A stretch of 50,993 bases of DNA from an uncultured Pelagibacteraceae bacterium (GTDB taxonomy: Bacteria; Pseudomonadota; Alphaproteobacteria; Pelagibacterales; Pelagibacteraceae), in the NCBI GenBank assembly GCA_902630915.1, contig CACOWD010000004.1, positions 1 through 50,993 on the forward strand, in the 5' to 3' direction. Below are positions 25,153 to 35,452 of the stretch, in pieces. The notes under the pieces were generated by a model. That model saw only the letters and a program-made list of their open reading frames with translations. It did no database searches and had not been told where the DNA came from. Position 1 is the stretch's first letter, and every line of letters begins with the position of its first letter. Made by a program: the position numbers and the translations under genes.

Positions 25153-28100
25153 AAAAATTTTAGTTGTGGGAGCGGGACCAATTATTATTGGACAGGCTTG
25201 TGAGTTTGATTACTCAGGAACTCAAGCTTGTAAAGCTTTAAAAGATGAAGGGTTCACAGTAATTCTCATTAATTCCAACCCAGCAACAATTATGACTGAC
25301 CCTAATGTAGCTGATAAAACTTACATTGAACCTATTACAATAGACGTTCTTGAAAAAATTCTTATTAAAGAAAAACCTGATGCGATTTTACCAACTATGG
25401 GAGGTCAAACTGCATTAAATTTAGCAATGGAGGCAGAAAAAAAAGGAATTCTTAAAAAATACAAAATTGAACTTATAGGTGCTAATTCAAAAGCAATATC
25501 CAATGCAGAAGATAGAAAAAAATTCAGAAAAAATATGATAGAGATTGGTTTAGATCTTCCTAAATCAGAAATAGTAAATAATTTTAAACAATCCTTAAAA
25601 GTATTAAAAAAAATCGGATTACCCGCAATTATAAGACCAGCTTTTACTCTAGGTGGTTTAGGAGGAGGTATAGCTAAAAATAAAAAAGATTTTTATAGGA
25701 TAATAAAAAACGGGCTTAACGAGTCACCTGTGAGTCAAGTCTTAGTAGAAGAGTGTTTAGAGGGTTGGAAAGAATTTGAGATGGAAGTTGTCAGAGATAA
25801 AAATGATAATTGCATTATCATTTGCTCAATAGAGAATTTAGATCCTATGGGTATTCATACTGGAGACTCAGTAACTATCGCACCAGCACTTACTTTAACT
25901 GACAAAGAGTATCAAGATATGAGGAATGCTTCTATAGCTTGCTTAAGAAAAATTGGTGTGGAAACTGGAGGATCAAATGTTCAATTTGCCATAAACCCAA
26001 AAAATGGAAGAATGGTAATTATTGAGATGAACCCTAGAGTTTCAAGATCATCTGCACTAGCTTCCAAAGCCACGGGTTTTCCAATTGCTAAAGTGGCGGC
26101 CAAGTTAGCTGTAGGATACACTTTAGACGAATTAAAAAATGAAATTACAAAAGTAACACCCGCATCTTTTGAGCCTACGATAGACTATGTGGTTACTAAA
26201 ATTCCAAGATTTACTTTTGAAAAATTCTCCTCTTCATCTGCAGTTTTAGGCACATCGATGAAATCAGTAGGAGAGGCAATGGCTATTGGAAGAAATTTTA
26301 AAGAGTCTCTTCAAAAAGCCTTGGTTTCCTTAGAAACAGGTTTTTCAGGATTAGACCAAATATTTAATTTAAATATAAAACAAATTAAAAAAAAACTTAG
26401 AGAAAATATTCCAAATAAGATTTTACTTGTTGGGGAGGCTATAAGAAAAAATATAAATTTAAAAGAAATAAACAATCTTTCAAAAATTGATCCTTGGTTT
26501 TTAGATCAAATAAAAGAAATCATCGAGAATGAAACAAACATAAAGAAAAAAGGTCTACCTAAAAATTTTAATGAATTTAATTATATTAAGTCTATAGGTT
26601 TTTCTGACAAAAAATTATCTGAACTTACAGGTACTCCAGAGTCGTTAATTAGAAAGAAAAGATCTGCTTTAAAAGTTTTACCAGTTTATAAAAAAGTCGA
26701 TACTTGTGCTGCAGAATTTAAATCTTTCACTCCATATATGTATTCTACTTATCAAAGAAATTTCTCATCTAATTCAGAATGTGAATCTAACCCTTCTAGT
26801 AGAAATAAAATTATAATACTTGGAGGAGGTCCTAATAGAATTGGTCAAGGAATAGAATTCGATTATTGTTGTTGCCAAGCTAGTTTTGCGCTTAAAGAAG
26901 CTAGATACGAGACAATCATGATTAACTGCAATCCAGAAACCGTATCAACAGATTACGATACAAGTGATAGATTGTATTTTGAACCACTTATAGATGAATA
27001 TGTTTACAATATTGTAAAAAGAGAGAAATCAAAAGGTAATGTAAAAGGTATCATTACTCAATTTGGAGGCCAAACTCCTATTAAGCTTGCAAAATTTTTA
27101 CATGAAAATAAACTTCCAATTCTAGGAACACAGTACACTTCAATTGACCTGGCAGAAGACAGAGATAGATTTAGAGATCTTTTAAATAAAATTAATTTAA
27201 AACAAGCTGAAAGTGGTATAGCAAGAACCTTTCCTCAAGCGATAAAGATTGCAGACAAAATCGGTTTACCTTTAATGGTAAGGCCGTCTTATGTGTTAGG
27301 TGGAAGAGCAATGGAAATTGTCCATGAAAAGAGTCAGCTAAAAGATTTTGTTAGAGAAGCATTTAAGGTCGCTGAAAAAAATCCAATCTTAATAGATAAA
27401 TTTATTGATAGTGCAATGGAGGTAGATGTTGATGCAATATCTGACGGAAAAAATGTTTTTGTAGCTGGTATTATGCAACACATTGAGGAGGCTGGAATAC
27501 ACTCCGGTGACTCAGCATGTAGTTTGCCACCAGTATCAATTAAACCTTTTTTAATTAAAGAAATTGAGAAACAAACAAAAAAATTAGCTTTAGCATTAAG
27601 AGTTAAAGGTTTCATGAATGTTCAATATGCAATTAAAAAAGATCAGATTTATGTAATAGAGGTTAATCCTAGAGCAAGTAGAACTGTTCCATTTGTTTCA
27701 AAAGCGAAAAATTTACCTCTAGCTAGGATAGCTTCAAGAGTGATGGCTGGAGAAAAATTAAATAAGTTTAATTTAAAAAGTAAAACAAAAGATATGTTTG
27801 CAGTAAAAGAGGCAGTATTTCCGTTCAATAAATTCCCTAATAGTGATCTTTTACTTGGTCCAGAAATGAAGTCTACAGGTGAGGTAATGGGTTTTGATAA
27901 GAATTTCGGAATGGCTTTTGCTAAGAGTCAAATTGCAGCCTCAAACTCTCTTCCTAAAAAGGGCTTAGCTTTTATTTCTTTAAAGAATAGTCATAAAGAA
28001 GAAGGCGTTCAACTAGCAAAACAATTAGTTAAGTTAAATTTTAAACTTTGTGGGACCGGAGGAACTGCTGATTATATTAGCAAACATGGAATTAAGTGTA

Positions 28101-28354
28101 AAAAAATTAATAAAGTAAATCAGGGATCTCCTCATATTGTTGACATTTTAAATGCAAAAAAAATAGCATTAGTTATTAATACAGGTGGCGGAAATAGTGA
28201 ATCTCAGCTGAGCGATGCGGTTGCTTTAAGAAGAGCAACGTTAGCTAACAAAGTTCCATATTGCACAAATATGTCAACAGCCAAGGTTTGTTTGGAAGGT
28301 ATTAAATCTCTTAAATTGAAAGATATCAACGTTACTTCTTTACAAGATCTTTAA
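25130..28354 (+). CDS. carB: Carbamoyl-phosphate synthase large subunit
   Basis: ATP-dependent synthetase subunit, 1074 residues, with the usual tandem duplication. The first half (about 1-400) has [41 protein letters not shown] and [18 protein letters not shown]. An oligomerisation segment follows. The second half (about 555-940) has [41 protein letters not shown] and [18 protein letters not shown]-terminal MGS-like allosteric domain begins near 945 ([10 protein letters not shown]). Length and motifs are standard. Its stop shares the palindrome TTAA with the stop of the convergent oxygenase-like gene. Confidence 0.98.
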   Translation: MPKRKDIRKILVVGAGPIIIGQACEFDYSGTQACKALKDEGFTVILINSNPATIMTDPNVADKTYIEPITIDVLEKILIKEKPDAILPTMGGQTALNLAMEAEKKGILKKYKIELIGANSKAISNAEDRKKFRKNMIEIGLDLPKSEIVNNFKQSLKVLKKIGLPAIIRPAFTLGGLGGGIAKNKKDFYRIIKNGLNESPVSQVLVEECLEGWKEFEMEVVRDKNDNCIIICSIENLDPMGIHTGDSVTIAPALTLTDKEYQDMRNASIACLRKIGVETGGSNVQFAINPKNGRMVIIEMNPRVSRSSALASKATGFPIAKVAAKLAVGYTLDELKNEITKVTPASFEPTIDYVVTKIPRFTFEKFSSSSAVLGTSMKSVGEAMAIGRNFKESLQKALVSLETGFSGLDQIFNLNIKQIKKKLRENIPNKILLVGEAIRKNINLKEINNLSKIDPWFLDQIKEIIENETNIKKKGLPKNFNEFNYIKSIGFSDKKLSELTGTPESLIRKKRSALKVLPVYKKVDTCAAEFKSFTPYMYSTYQRNFSSNSECESNPSSRNKIIILGGGPNRIGQGIEFDYCCCQASFALKEARYETIMINCNPETVSTDYDTSDRLYFEPLIDEYVYNIVKREKSKGNVKGIITQFGGQTPIKLAKFLHENKLPILGTQYTSIDLAEDRDRFRDLLNKINLKQAESGIARTFPQAIKIADKIGLPLMVRPSYVLGGRAMEIVHEKSQLKDFVREAFKVAEKNPILIDKFIDSAMEVDVDAISDGKNVFVAGIMQHIEEAGIHSGDSACSLPPVSIKPFLIKEIEKQTKKLALALRVKGFMNVQYAIKKDQIYVIEVNPRASRTVPFVSKAKNLPLARIASRVMAGEKLNKFNLKSKTKDMFAVKEAVFPFNKFPNSDLLLGPEMKSTGEVMGFDKNFGMAFAKSQIAASNSLPKKGLAFISLKNSHKEEGVQLAKQLVKLNFKLCGTGGTADYISKHGIKCKKINKVNQGSPHIVDILNAKKIALVINTGGGNSESQLSDAVALRRATLANKVPYCTNMSTAKVCLEGIKSLKLKDINVTSLQDL

Positions 28355-29016
28355 CTTTTAACTTTCCAATCAGTTTTGAAGGTAACGTAGTTTATTTGAA
28401 TACATCTTCTTTCTTTTTTAATCTCTTTTTTTTCCATCCCATGCCATGTGTTTGGTCCACTAGTAAAAAAGTATCCATAATTATGTTTATAAGGAACTGT
28501 TTTAACTTTGTTTAATTTTTCATCATAAAAATCAGTACCTAAATTTTCCGACTCGTTATGTAAATTAACAAAAACTATTGATGACATTAATTTTTCCTCA
28601 ATATCGCAGTGAGGTTTTAACCAAAAACCTTCTCTATCACAAATTACTTCTAGTCTCACATAAGAATTACTTAAGTCTTTTCCAATTAATGACCCAATTT
28701 TTTTATAAACTTCGGGTGATCTTAATTCTTCAATAAATTTCGTTAAGTTAGGAAATCGACTAAAGTTTTCTTTAGTGACATAACATCTAAGTTTTTTTGC
28801 TTTCCCCCCGTCTTTAATTCCAGCTCGAAAGGATCCTTCACCGCCATCTAAAGCTCTCGTTCCATCATAATTTAAATTTTGTTTTCTAGGATCAGCTATC
28901 TCTGCTTTACAAATTTCATCAATAGCATTTTGTGTTAAAGGTTGATTGATTTCAAAATGTTTGAAGGGGTCTCTATATAATTTTGTTCTACTTTCTAAAG
29001 ATTTAAATAATTCCAT
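28351..29016 (-). CDS. 2OG-Fe(II) oxygenase-like protein, unknown substrate
   Basis: A 221-residue protein that looks like a 2-oxoglutarate and iron-dependent dioxygenase. The candidate iron triad is His and Asp in [12 protein letters not shown] and the distal His in [11 protein letters not shown]. An arginine 10-12 residues later, in [14 protein letters not shown], fits the 2-oxoglutarate carboxylate clamp. Hydrophobic strands between them ([18 protein letters not shown]) suit a double-stranded beta-helix. No signal peptide is seen. The start overlaps the ELM1-like gene by 14 bases, implying a two-gene operon; its stop overlaps the carB stop. The substrate is not predictable from sequence: prolyl, sugar or small-molecule hydroxylation are all open. 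Confidence 0.7.
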   Translation of the reverse strand: MELFKSLESRTKLYRDPFKHFEINQPLTQNAIDEICKAEIADPRKQNLNYDGTRALDGGEGSFRAGIKDGGKAKKLRCYVTKENFSRFPNLTKFIEELRSPEVYKKIGSLIGKDLSNSYVRLEVICDREGFWLKPHCDIEEKLMSSIVFVNLHNESENLGTDFYDEKLNKVKTVPYKHNYGYFFTSGPNTWHGMEKKEIKKERRCIQINYVTFKTDWKVKS

Positions 29017-29956
29017 TTTTTTTCATTTTTGCTTTTATAATCGGTACTATTCTAGTCACTTCATTTAGCCTATTATAACTCCAACTTTCAACTCTGTCGT
29101 CTAGCTCTCTTGTTATACCTAAATCTCTTAATTGTGAATAAAATTTTTTAAACCTTCCTGTAGGCCTAAAGGACTTTATCATCGCAATATAAACTGGTTT
29201 TCCAGTCATAGCTGCTTCTGAAATCATTGACGTGGAGTCGCATGTTACAACTAAATAATTTGAAATCGCTAATGCAGAAAGATATGCATTTTTATCTACA
29301 GTTTTGACTACATGATGATCAACATTAAAAGTATTAAAAGCTGCTTTTAGAATATTTTCTGGTGTTCTGTAAGAAGGTATAACAATTATCTTAAATCTAT
29401 CTGGAGTAAATAAAGTTTTCACTTTGTTAAAAAGTTCATGAACTTGCTTTTCAGAATACTTATAATATTTATTTGGTCCTCCAATAATGAAAGCTACTAA
29501 ATCTTTTCTTTTATCTTTTTCTATTCCTAAATATTGGGAGTTGTCATTAATTTCTTTTTTATTTAAATAATGAATAGCTCCAGTTGTGTTGATTATATTT
29601 TCTCCTTTTAAATTATCATGCTCTGGACTTACTACGAGGTCGAAATGTTTAAAAGAAACTTTAGGATCTTGTATGTGAATATTAAAAATTTGATTACCTA
29701 ATCTTTTTTTTAGGGCTATTGACGGTATTACACTTTTTCTTCCACAGGATATAATAACTTTGCAATCACATACGAATTTATTTTTTACTAAATTTTCAGA
29801 AATTGGGCTGATTTTTGGAGGAATAAAATTCCAGAAAGATTTTAATTCAATTTTTTGATGTTTATAACTTAAGCCTAAACCTTTAGCTAATCCCTCCACT
29901 TGACTAACCATGCCGTGCATGCCTTGCGTTAAAAGAAGTGCTTTTAATTCCAACAT
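29003..29956 (-). CDS. ELM1-family (DUF1022) glycosyltransferase-like protein
   Basis: A 317-residue protein of the bacterial family related to plant mitochondrial fission factor ELM1. The two-lobe pattern resembles GT-B glycosyltransferases: an N-terminal half with QGMHGMVSQVEGLAKGLGL, VIISCGRKSVIPSIAL, IHIQDPKVSFKHFDLVVSP and TTGAIHYL, and a C-terminal half with AFIIGGPNKYY, IVIPSYRTPE, LVVTCDSTSMISEAAMTGK and the following PVYIAMIKS. In other proteobacteria members often lie near lipid A or envelope genes, but no function is firmly established for this group. It is transcribed away from trxB, with only 20 bases between the two starts, and overlaps the oxygenase-like gene downstream. Confidence 0.85.
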   Translation of the reverse strand: MLELKALLLTQGMHGMVSQVEGLAKGLGLSYKHQKIELKSFWNFIPPKISPISENLVKNKFVCDCKVIISCGRKSVIPSIALKKRLGNQIFNIHIQDPKVSFKHFDLVVSPEHDNLKGENIINTTGAIHYLNKKEINDNSQYLGIEKDKRKDLVAFIIGGPNKYYKYSEKQVHELFNKVKTLFTPDRFKIIVIPSYRTPENILKAAFNTFNVDHHVVKTVDKNAYLSALAISNYLVVTCDSTSMISEAAMTGKPVYIAMIKSFRPTGRFKKFYSQLRDLGITRELDDRVESWSYNRLNEVTRIVPIIKAKMKKNGII

Positions 29957-29976
29957 TAGTTACTATATACCCTTAC

Positions 29977-30930
29977 ATGATGAATAATAAATCAACAAAA
30001 CATACAAAAGTGTTAATTCTTGGATCTGGTCCTGCTGGCTATACAGCAGCCATTTATGCGGCTAGAGCAATGTTAAAACCGATACTTGTTCATGGTTCAC
30101 AACCAGGTGGTCAGTTAACCACAACAACCGACGTTGAGAATTACCCAGGATATTCAAAAGTGATTCAAGGTCCATGGCTTATGGATGAAATGAAGGGACA
30201 AGCCGAAGCTGTAGGAACAGAGATGATACAAGATCATATAAGTAAAGTTGACCTAACAAAAAAACCTTTCACGGCAACAGGAGATAGTGGTCAAATTTAT
30301 ACTGCAGATAGTTTTATAATTTCAACAGGTGCACAAGCTAGATGGTTAAATTTAAAATCTGAACAAGAGTTTAGAGGATTTGGAGTTTCAGCATGTGCAA
30401 CTTGTGACGGATTTTTCTTTAAAGAAAAAGAAGTAGCTGTAGTTGGTGGAGGGAATGCTGCTGTTGAGGAAGCAATGTTTCTCACTAAATTTGCTTCAAA
30501 AGTTTATTTAATACATAGAAGAAACGAACTTAGAGCAGAGAAAATGCTTCAAGCAAAATTAAAATCTAATAAGAAAATAGAAATTATTTGGGATACAGTG
30601 GTTGAAGATGTTATTGGCACTATAGAGCCAAAAACTGTTAATGCATTAAAAATTAAAAATGTAAAAAATAACAAAGTAAAAGATCTTAAAGTTGATGGTT
30701 TATTTATTGCCATAGGTCATGATCCAGCAACATCTTTATTTAAGGATCAACTTAAGATGGACAAAGAAGGGTATCTGATTACAAAACCCGACTCTACCGA
30801 AACAAATATTCCAGGAGTTTTTGCTGCAGGAGATGTAAAGGATAAAATTTTTAGACAAGCTGTAACCGCTGCTGGAATGGGTTGTATGTCAGCACTTGAA
30901 GCTGAAAAATATTTGTCCGAGACTAATTAA
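29977..30930 (+). CDS. trxB: Thioredoxin reductase
   Basis: NADPH-dependent FAD enzyme that reduces thioredoxin. It has an FAD-binding motif LGSGPAGYTAAIYAARA, GSQPGGQLTTTTDVENYPG, the redox disulfide in SACATCDGFFF, the NADPH-binding VVGGGNAAVEEAMFL, and GVFAAGDVKDK near the C-terminus. The frame extends to 29938, but ATG at 29977 (or 29980) is chosen because it sits just ahead of the FAD domain and clears the divergent ELM1-like start. This gives 317 residues, typical of the family. The 3' end overlaps the convergent aminotransferase gene by 8 bases. Confidence 0.97.
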   Translation: MMNNKSTKHTKVLILGSGPAGYTAAIYAARAMLKPILVHGSQPGGQLTTTTDVENYPGYSKVIQGPWLMDEMKGQAEAVGTEMIQDHISKVDLTKKPFTATGDSGQIYTADSFIISTGAQARWLNLKSEQEFRGFGVSACATCDGFFFKEKEVAVVGGGNAAVEEAMFLTKFASKVYLIHRRNELRAEKMLQAKLKSNKKIEIIWDTVVEDVIGTIEPKTVNALKIKNVKNNKVKDLKVDGLFIAIGHDPATSLFKDQLKMDKEGYLITKPDSTETNIPGVFAAGDVKDKIFRQAVTAAGMGCMSALEAEKYLSETN

Positions 30931-32110
30931 GGTTACCACAAAAAGTTTCAATTCTTTTCATTGCTTTCTTCAAATTTTCCATTGAGGTAGCGTAAGATAT
31001 TCTAAAGTAACCGTCTAAACCAAAAGCAGAACCTTGAACCACAGCTACCTCAGCTTTTTCTAACAATTTTTCTACAAAATCTTTATCAGTTTTAAGTTTT
31101 GTTTTCTTATTAAGTAATTTTTTACAGTTTGGAAAAACATAAAAAGCTCCTTCAGGACTTAAACAGCTTATACCTTTTATATTGTTTAAACTATCAACAA
31201 CAAAATTTCTTCTCTCTTTAAAAGAATTTGATCTTTCTAATATAAAGTCTTGTGTTCCGTTCAAAGCTTCTACTGCAGCTGCTTGACTTATAGATGTAGG
31301 ATTACTAGTTGATTGAGATTGTATTTTAGCCATTGCTTTAATAATTTCTTTTGGACCCGCAGCATAACCTATTCTCCAGCCGGTCATTGAGTAAGATTTG
31401 CTAACTCCATTCATGGTTAAAGTCCTACTTTTTAATTTTTCTATTTGTGCAATAGTAAAAAATTTAAAATTGTCATAAGTAATGTGCTCATAAATATCGT
31501 CACTTAAAATATATAAATTTTTATATTTTAATAAAATCTTTGATAAGGCTTCTATTTCATCTTTTGTATAACCTGAGCCTGTTGGATTTGACGGAGAATT
31601 AATAATTATCCACTTTGTTTTTTTTGAGACCGCTTTTTTTAATTTTTCAGGCGTTAATTTAAAATTATTTTTTTCATCGCATTTAACTATCTTTGGTTTG
31701 CCGCCAGCAAGTAAAACAATATCAGGATATGAAACCCAGTAAGGTGCAGGAATGATTACTTCATCCCCTTTATTAATTGTTGCCATAAAGGCGTTATATA
31801 AAACTTGCTTTCCTCCTGTTCCGACTGAAATTTGATCAAGTTCATAAGATAAATTATTTTCTCTAGAAAACTTTGCTTGAATAGCTTTTTTTAAAGCTGG
31901 GGTTCCATCAACTGCAGTATATTTTGTATCACCTTTTCTAATAGCCTCTATTGCTGCATCTTTTATATTATTTGGAGTATCAAAATCAGGTTCTCCAGCA
32001 CCTAAACCTATTACATCCTTGCCGGCAGCTCTCATTTCCCTTGCTTTTGAGGTAACTGCTATGGTCGGCGACGGTTTTATACGTTTTAAACTATTGGAAA
32101 CTATGCTCAT
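30923..32110 (-). CDS. aatA: Aspartate-type aminotransferase (class I, PLP-dependent)
   Basis: PLP enzyme of fold type I, 395 residues, close in sequence style to alphaproteobacterial aspartate (and prephenate) aminotransferases. Visible features are LGAGEPDFDTPNNI, the phosphate-binding SVGTGGKQVLYNAF, INSPSNPTGSGYT, DDIYEHITYD, the PLP lysine in GVSKSYSMTGWRIGYAAGP, and FRISYATS with the carboxylate-binding arginine. It stands alone on the minus strand between trxB (convergent, 8-base overlap) and uvrB (divergent, 38-base gap). Exact substrate preference cannot be fixed by eye. Confidence 0.93.
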   Translation of the reverse strand: MSIVSNSLKRIKPSPTIAVTSKAREMRAAGKDVIGLGAGEPDFDTPNNIKDAAIEAIRKGDTKYTAVDGTPALKKAIQAKFSRENNLSYELDQISVGTGGKQVLYNAFMATINKGDEVIIPAPYWVSYPDIVLLAGGKPKIVKCDEKNNFKLTPEKLKKAVSKKTKWIIINSPSNPTGSGYTKDEIEALSKILLKYKNLYILSDDIYEHITYDNFKFFTIAQIEKLKSRTLTMNGVSKSYSMTGWRIGYAAGPKEIIKAMAKIQSQSTSNPTSISQAAAVEALNGTQDFILERSNSFKERRNFVVDSLNNIKGISCLSPEGAFYVFPNCKKLLNKKTKLKTDKDFVEKLLEKAEVAVVQGSAFGLDGYFRISYATSMENLKKAMKRIETFCGNLN

Positions 32111-32148
32111 TGAAATTTATAATATAATTAATTTATTATTAACACAAA

Positions 32149-34320
32149 ATGCAAAATACTTATCAAGAAAAATTGGCTGACCTAGAAGTTAATAACTCTA
32201 AAAAAATAAAGAAGTTAGAGGGTGGTATAAACTTTAAAATCAAAAGTGACTTTCAACCTAGCGGTGACCAACCAGAGGCAATAAAAAAACTACTCAAAAA
32301 TCTAAAAGATAATAAGCAAGAACAGGTTTTATTAGGAGTCACGGGTTCAGGTAAGACTTTCACGATGGCCAAAGTTATTGAAAAAGCAAATAGACCTGCA
32401 TTAATTTTGGCACCTAACAAAACTTTAGCGGCACAATTATATGGTGAGTTTAAAAGTTTTTTTCCTGATAATGCTGTTGAATATTTTGTGTCTTACTATG
32501 ATTATTATACACCCGAAGCTTATGTCCCTAGATCTGATACTTATATAGAAAAAGAGGCATCAATTAATGAACAAATAGACCGTATGAGGCACTCAGCTAC
32601 AAGATCTTTATTAGAAAGAGATGATGTAATTATAGTGGCAAGTGTTTCTTGTATCTATGGATTAGGATCAGTTGAGGCTTATTCAAAAATGACAATCACA
32701 TTAAAAAAGAACCATGAGTACGAGCGTGATGAACTAATTAGAGCTTTTATCAATTTACAATACAAAAGGAACGATCAAAATTTTTTCAGAGGGACTTTTA
32801 GAGTCAGAGGTGAAAATTTAGAAATCTTTCCCTCTCACCTAGAAGATAGAGCTTGGAGGATAAGTTTAAATTTAAACAAATTGGAAAAGATTGAAGAGTT
32901 TGATCCCCTAACAGGTGATAAAACAAATGACTACAATATAATTAAAATTTACGCTAATAGTCACTACATCACTCCTAAACCCACAATTGAGCAAGCAATT
33001 AGGCAAATAAAATCTGAATTGGCAGAAACTTTAAAAAAACACAGAGAAAACAATAAGCTATTAGAGGAACAAAGGCTAAGAGAGAGAACTAAATTTGATT
33101 TAGAAATGATCGAGGCGACTGGTACCTGTGCGGGAATTGAAAATTATTCAAGATTTTTATCTGGAAGAAAAGCTGGTGAGCCACCTCCCACTCTCTTTGA
33201 ATATTTTCCTGACAATACAATCATATTTGTTGATGAGAGTCACGTAACAGTGCCTCAACTTAATGGAATGTATAAAGGTGACCGAACGAGAAAAAGTACG
33301 TTAGCTGAGTACGGTTTTAGATTACCATCATGTATGGATAACAGACCATTAAAATTTGAAGAATGGGATTTAATGAGAACTCAAACTGTTTTTGTATCGG
33401 CAACTCCAGGTCCATGGGAACTAAAACAAACTAATAATGAATACATAGATCAAATTATAAGACCAACTGGTTTAATAGACCCACCAGTAGAAATTAGACC
33501 AGCTAAGACTCAGGTAGATGATTTGATGCACGAGTCAAAAGAAATAGTTAAACGAGGTTATAGGGTTTTAGCAACCACTCTTACCAAAAAAATGGCTGAA
33601 GACCTCACAGAATATTTACACGAAAATGGTTTAAAAGTGAGATATATGCATTCCGATATAGATACTTTAGAAAGAATTGAAATCATTAGAGATCTTAGAA
33701 TGGGTGTTTTTGATATTCTTGTTGGTATTAATTTATTACGTGAAGGTTTAGATATTCCTGAATGTGCATTAGTAGCAATTTTAGATGCCGATAAAGAAGG
33801 TTTTTTACGTTCAGAAACATCTCTTATTCAAACTATTGGTAGAGCGGCTAGAAATGTCGATGGAAAAGTAATCTTATATGCTGATAAAGTTACAAATAGT
33901 ATTAAAAAAGCTCAAAAAGAAACTGAAAGAAGAAGAAATAGGCAATTAGAATACAATAAAAAAAATAATATCACCGCTGAGTCAGTTAAAAAGGAAATAA
34001 GTGATATTTTGGAATCAGTTTACGAAAAAGATTACGTCAAAATAAGCGAGGGCTCTAATATTGGGGGTAATTTAAAAAAACATGTTAAAGCGCTTAATAG
34101 AAAAATGAAAGAAGCTGCAGCCGATTTAGAATTTGAGGAAGCTGCAAAAATAAGAGATGAAATAAGAAAACTAGAAGTAAGTGAACTTGAAATAAATGTA
34201 AATCCAAAAATTTCGCAATATAACTTAAAAAGTAAAGTTTATCCTAAGGGAAGATCTACAATGGGAATGCCCGGTACGAGACCTAAAAAAGGAATTAAAA
34301 AATGGAAGCCAAAAAAATAG
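32149..34320 (+). CDS. uvrB: Excinuclease ABC subunit B
   Basis: Damage-verifying helicase-like subunit of nucleotide excision repair. The 723-residue protein has Walker [11 protein letters not shown] (about 64-73), the beta-hairpin region [20 protein letters not shown], helicase motifs including FVDESH and [24 protein letters not shown] and [16 protein letters not shown]-terminal UVR coiled-coil domain (about 640-675, [20 protein letters not shown]) binds UvrC. It heads an operon that also carries uvrC. Its 3' end overlaps the SDR gene by 19 bases. Confidence 0.98.
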   Translation: MQNTYQEKLADLEVNNSKKIKKLEGGINFKIKSDFQPSGDQPEAIKKLLKNLKDNKQEQVLLGVTGSGKTFTMAKVIEKANRPALILAPNKTLAAQLYGEFKSFFPDNAVEYFVSYYDYYTPEAYVPRSDTYIEKEASINEQIDRMRHSATRSLLERDDVIIVASVSCIYGLGSVEAYSKMTITLKKNHEYERDELIRAFINLQYKRNDQNFFRGTFRVRGENLEIFPSHLEDRAWRISLNLNKLEKIEEFDPLTGDKTNDYNIIKIYANSHYITPKPTIEQAIRQIKSELAETLKKHRENNKLLEEQRLRERTKFDLEMIEATGTCAGIENYSRFLSGRKAGEPPPTLFEYFPDNTIIFVDESHVTVPQLNGMYKGDRTRKSTLAEYGFRLPSCMDNRPLKFEEWDLMRTQTVFVSATPGPWELKQTNNEYIDQIIRPTGLIDPPVEIRPAKTQVDDLMHESKEIVKRGYRVLATTLTKKMAEDLTEYLHENGLKVRYMHSDIDTLERIEIIRDLRMGVFDILVGINLLREGLDIPECALVAILDADKEGFLRSETSLIQTIGRAARNVDGKVILYADKVTNSIKKAQKETERRRNRQLEYNKKNNITAESVKKEISDILESVYEKDYVKISEGSNIGGNLKKHVKALNRKMKEAAADLEFEEAAKIRDEIRKLEVSELEINVNPKISQYNLKSKVYPKGRSTMGMPGTRPKKGIKKWKPKK

Positions 34321-35057
34321 TTATAACAGGTGGGGCAACTAGAATTGGAGCTGCAATAGCGAAGAGTCTTGCTGGATATGATAAAAAAATTACTATTCAT
34401 TATAATAAATCCAAAAAAAGTGCAGCCTTACTAAAAAATGAATTGGAGGAACTGGGAAGTAAAGTTTTTTTAATAAAAGCTGATCTAAATAATTATGCTC
34501 AAACTAATAAATTGATGACGAATTCTTTTAAATTAATGAAAGGGGTAGATTGTTTAATAAATAATGCATCAATATTCGAAAATGACAATCTTTTGACTTT
34601 TAGCGATAAAAGTTTTTTAAAACATATAAATGTGAATCTTAAAAGTCCCTCGATTTTAATTCAAAAACTAAATAAATTGGCAAAAAATTCAGAAGCATGT
34701 GTTATCAATTTAATAGATCAAAGAATTGAGAAACTAACACCCTTTTTTTTTTCATATACACTTAGTAAAACAGGTTTAGCTACTTTAACTAAAACTGCAG
34801 CGATGAAATTAGCTCCCAATATCAGAGTAAATGGTATTTCGCCGGGACCAACTATAAAAAATAAAAGACAATCAGATAAACATTTTAAAAAACAATGGAA
34901 ATCAATTTTACTTAAGAAAAAAGTAGATTTAGAAAATATTTGTAATGGTGTAAAATTCTTAATTGAAAATGATAATATAACAGGAGAAATTATAAATATA
35001 GACAGCGGACAAAGGTTGGCTTGGAAAACACCAGACATTATTAATATAAAAGAATGA
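34302..35057 (+). CDS. SDR oxidoreductase of the pteridine reductase / FolM type
   Basis: A 251-residue short-chain dehydrogenase/reductase. The cofactor loop is [12 protein letters not shown], with Arg in the position typical of pteridine reductases (PTR1, FolM) for NADPH. NNASIFE and the YTLSK catalytic Tyr-Lys pair are present. The usual catalytic Ser is replaced by Asp (NLIDQRI), as in PTR1 and FolM. PGPT follows strand six. Together with the adjacent folB this supports reduction of a pterin or dihydrofolate. It overlaps uvrB by 19 bases and folB by 4 (ATGA). A general SDR with another substrate remains possible. Confidence 0.82.
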   Translation: MEAKKIVITGGATRIGAAIAKSLAGYDKKITIHYNKSKKSAALLKNELEELGSKVFLIKADLNNYAQTNKLMTNSFKLMKGVDCLINNASIFENDNLLTFSDKSFLKHINVNLKSPSILIQKLNKLAKNSEACVINLIDQRIEKLTPFFFSYTLSKTGLATLTKTAAMKLAPNIRVNGISPGPTIKNKRQSDKHFKKQWKSILLKKKVDLENICNGVKFLIENDNITGEIINIDSGQRLAWKTPDIINIKE

Positions 35058-35452
35058 AAATAATTAAATTTAAAAAAAAAATAAATTATAGAAGTAAAAG
35101 AAAAGTTATCATAAAAAATTTAATAATAAGTATGTTTATTGGAATACATGCTTTCGAAAAAAGAAAAAAGCAAAGAGTAAAATTTAATATCATAATCACC
35201 ACTGACTCTAAAATAGAGCCAAATAAAGAAGAATTATCGTCAATCTTAGACTATGAAAAAGTTATAAAAAATTTAACCTTGTTAGTAGGAAAAAAACATT
35301 ATGATCTTTTAGAGGAGTTGTCTGAAAGTATATTTGAGATGATTTTTAATTATGAAATTGTTAAAAAAGTCAATTTAAAATTAGAAAAATTAGATATCAT
35401 TAAAAATGCAGAATCCGTTGGAATAGAGGTTTCAAAATTAAAAAATGAGTAA
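35054..35452 (+). CDS. folB: Dihydroneopterin aldolase
   Basis: A 132-residue FolB-family protein, acting on dihydroneopterin in folate synthesis. After a lysine-rich N-terminal extension of about 20 residues come the family motifs: [22 protein letters not shown] (cited here by its parts MFIGIHAFE and QRVKFNI, with the catalytic Glu), SILDYEKV, the pterin-binding [13 protein letters not shown], and [15 protein letters not shown] with the conserved Lys. It overlaps the SDR gene (ATGA) and uvrC (8 bases). Other folate-synthesis genes (folE, folK, folP) are not in this window. Confidence 0.9.
   Translation: MKIIKFKKKINYRSKRKVIIKNLIISMFIGIHAFEKRKKQRVKFNIIITTDSKIEPNKEELSSILDYEKVIKNLTLLVGKKHYDLLEELSESIFEMIFNYEIVKKVNLKLEKLDIIKNAESVGIEVSKLKNE

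Noticed and set aside
34302..35057. SDR read as FabG (3-oxoacyl-ACP reductase)
   Set aside because: The Arg in the cofactor loop, Asp in place of catalytic Ser, and the adjacent folB fit pteridine reductases better than FabG.
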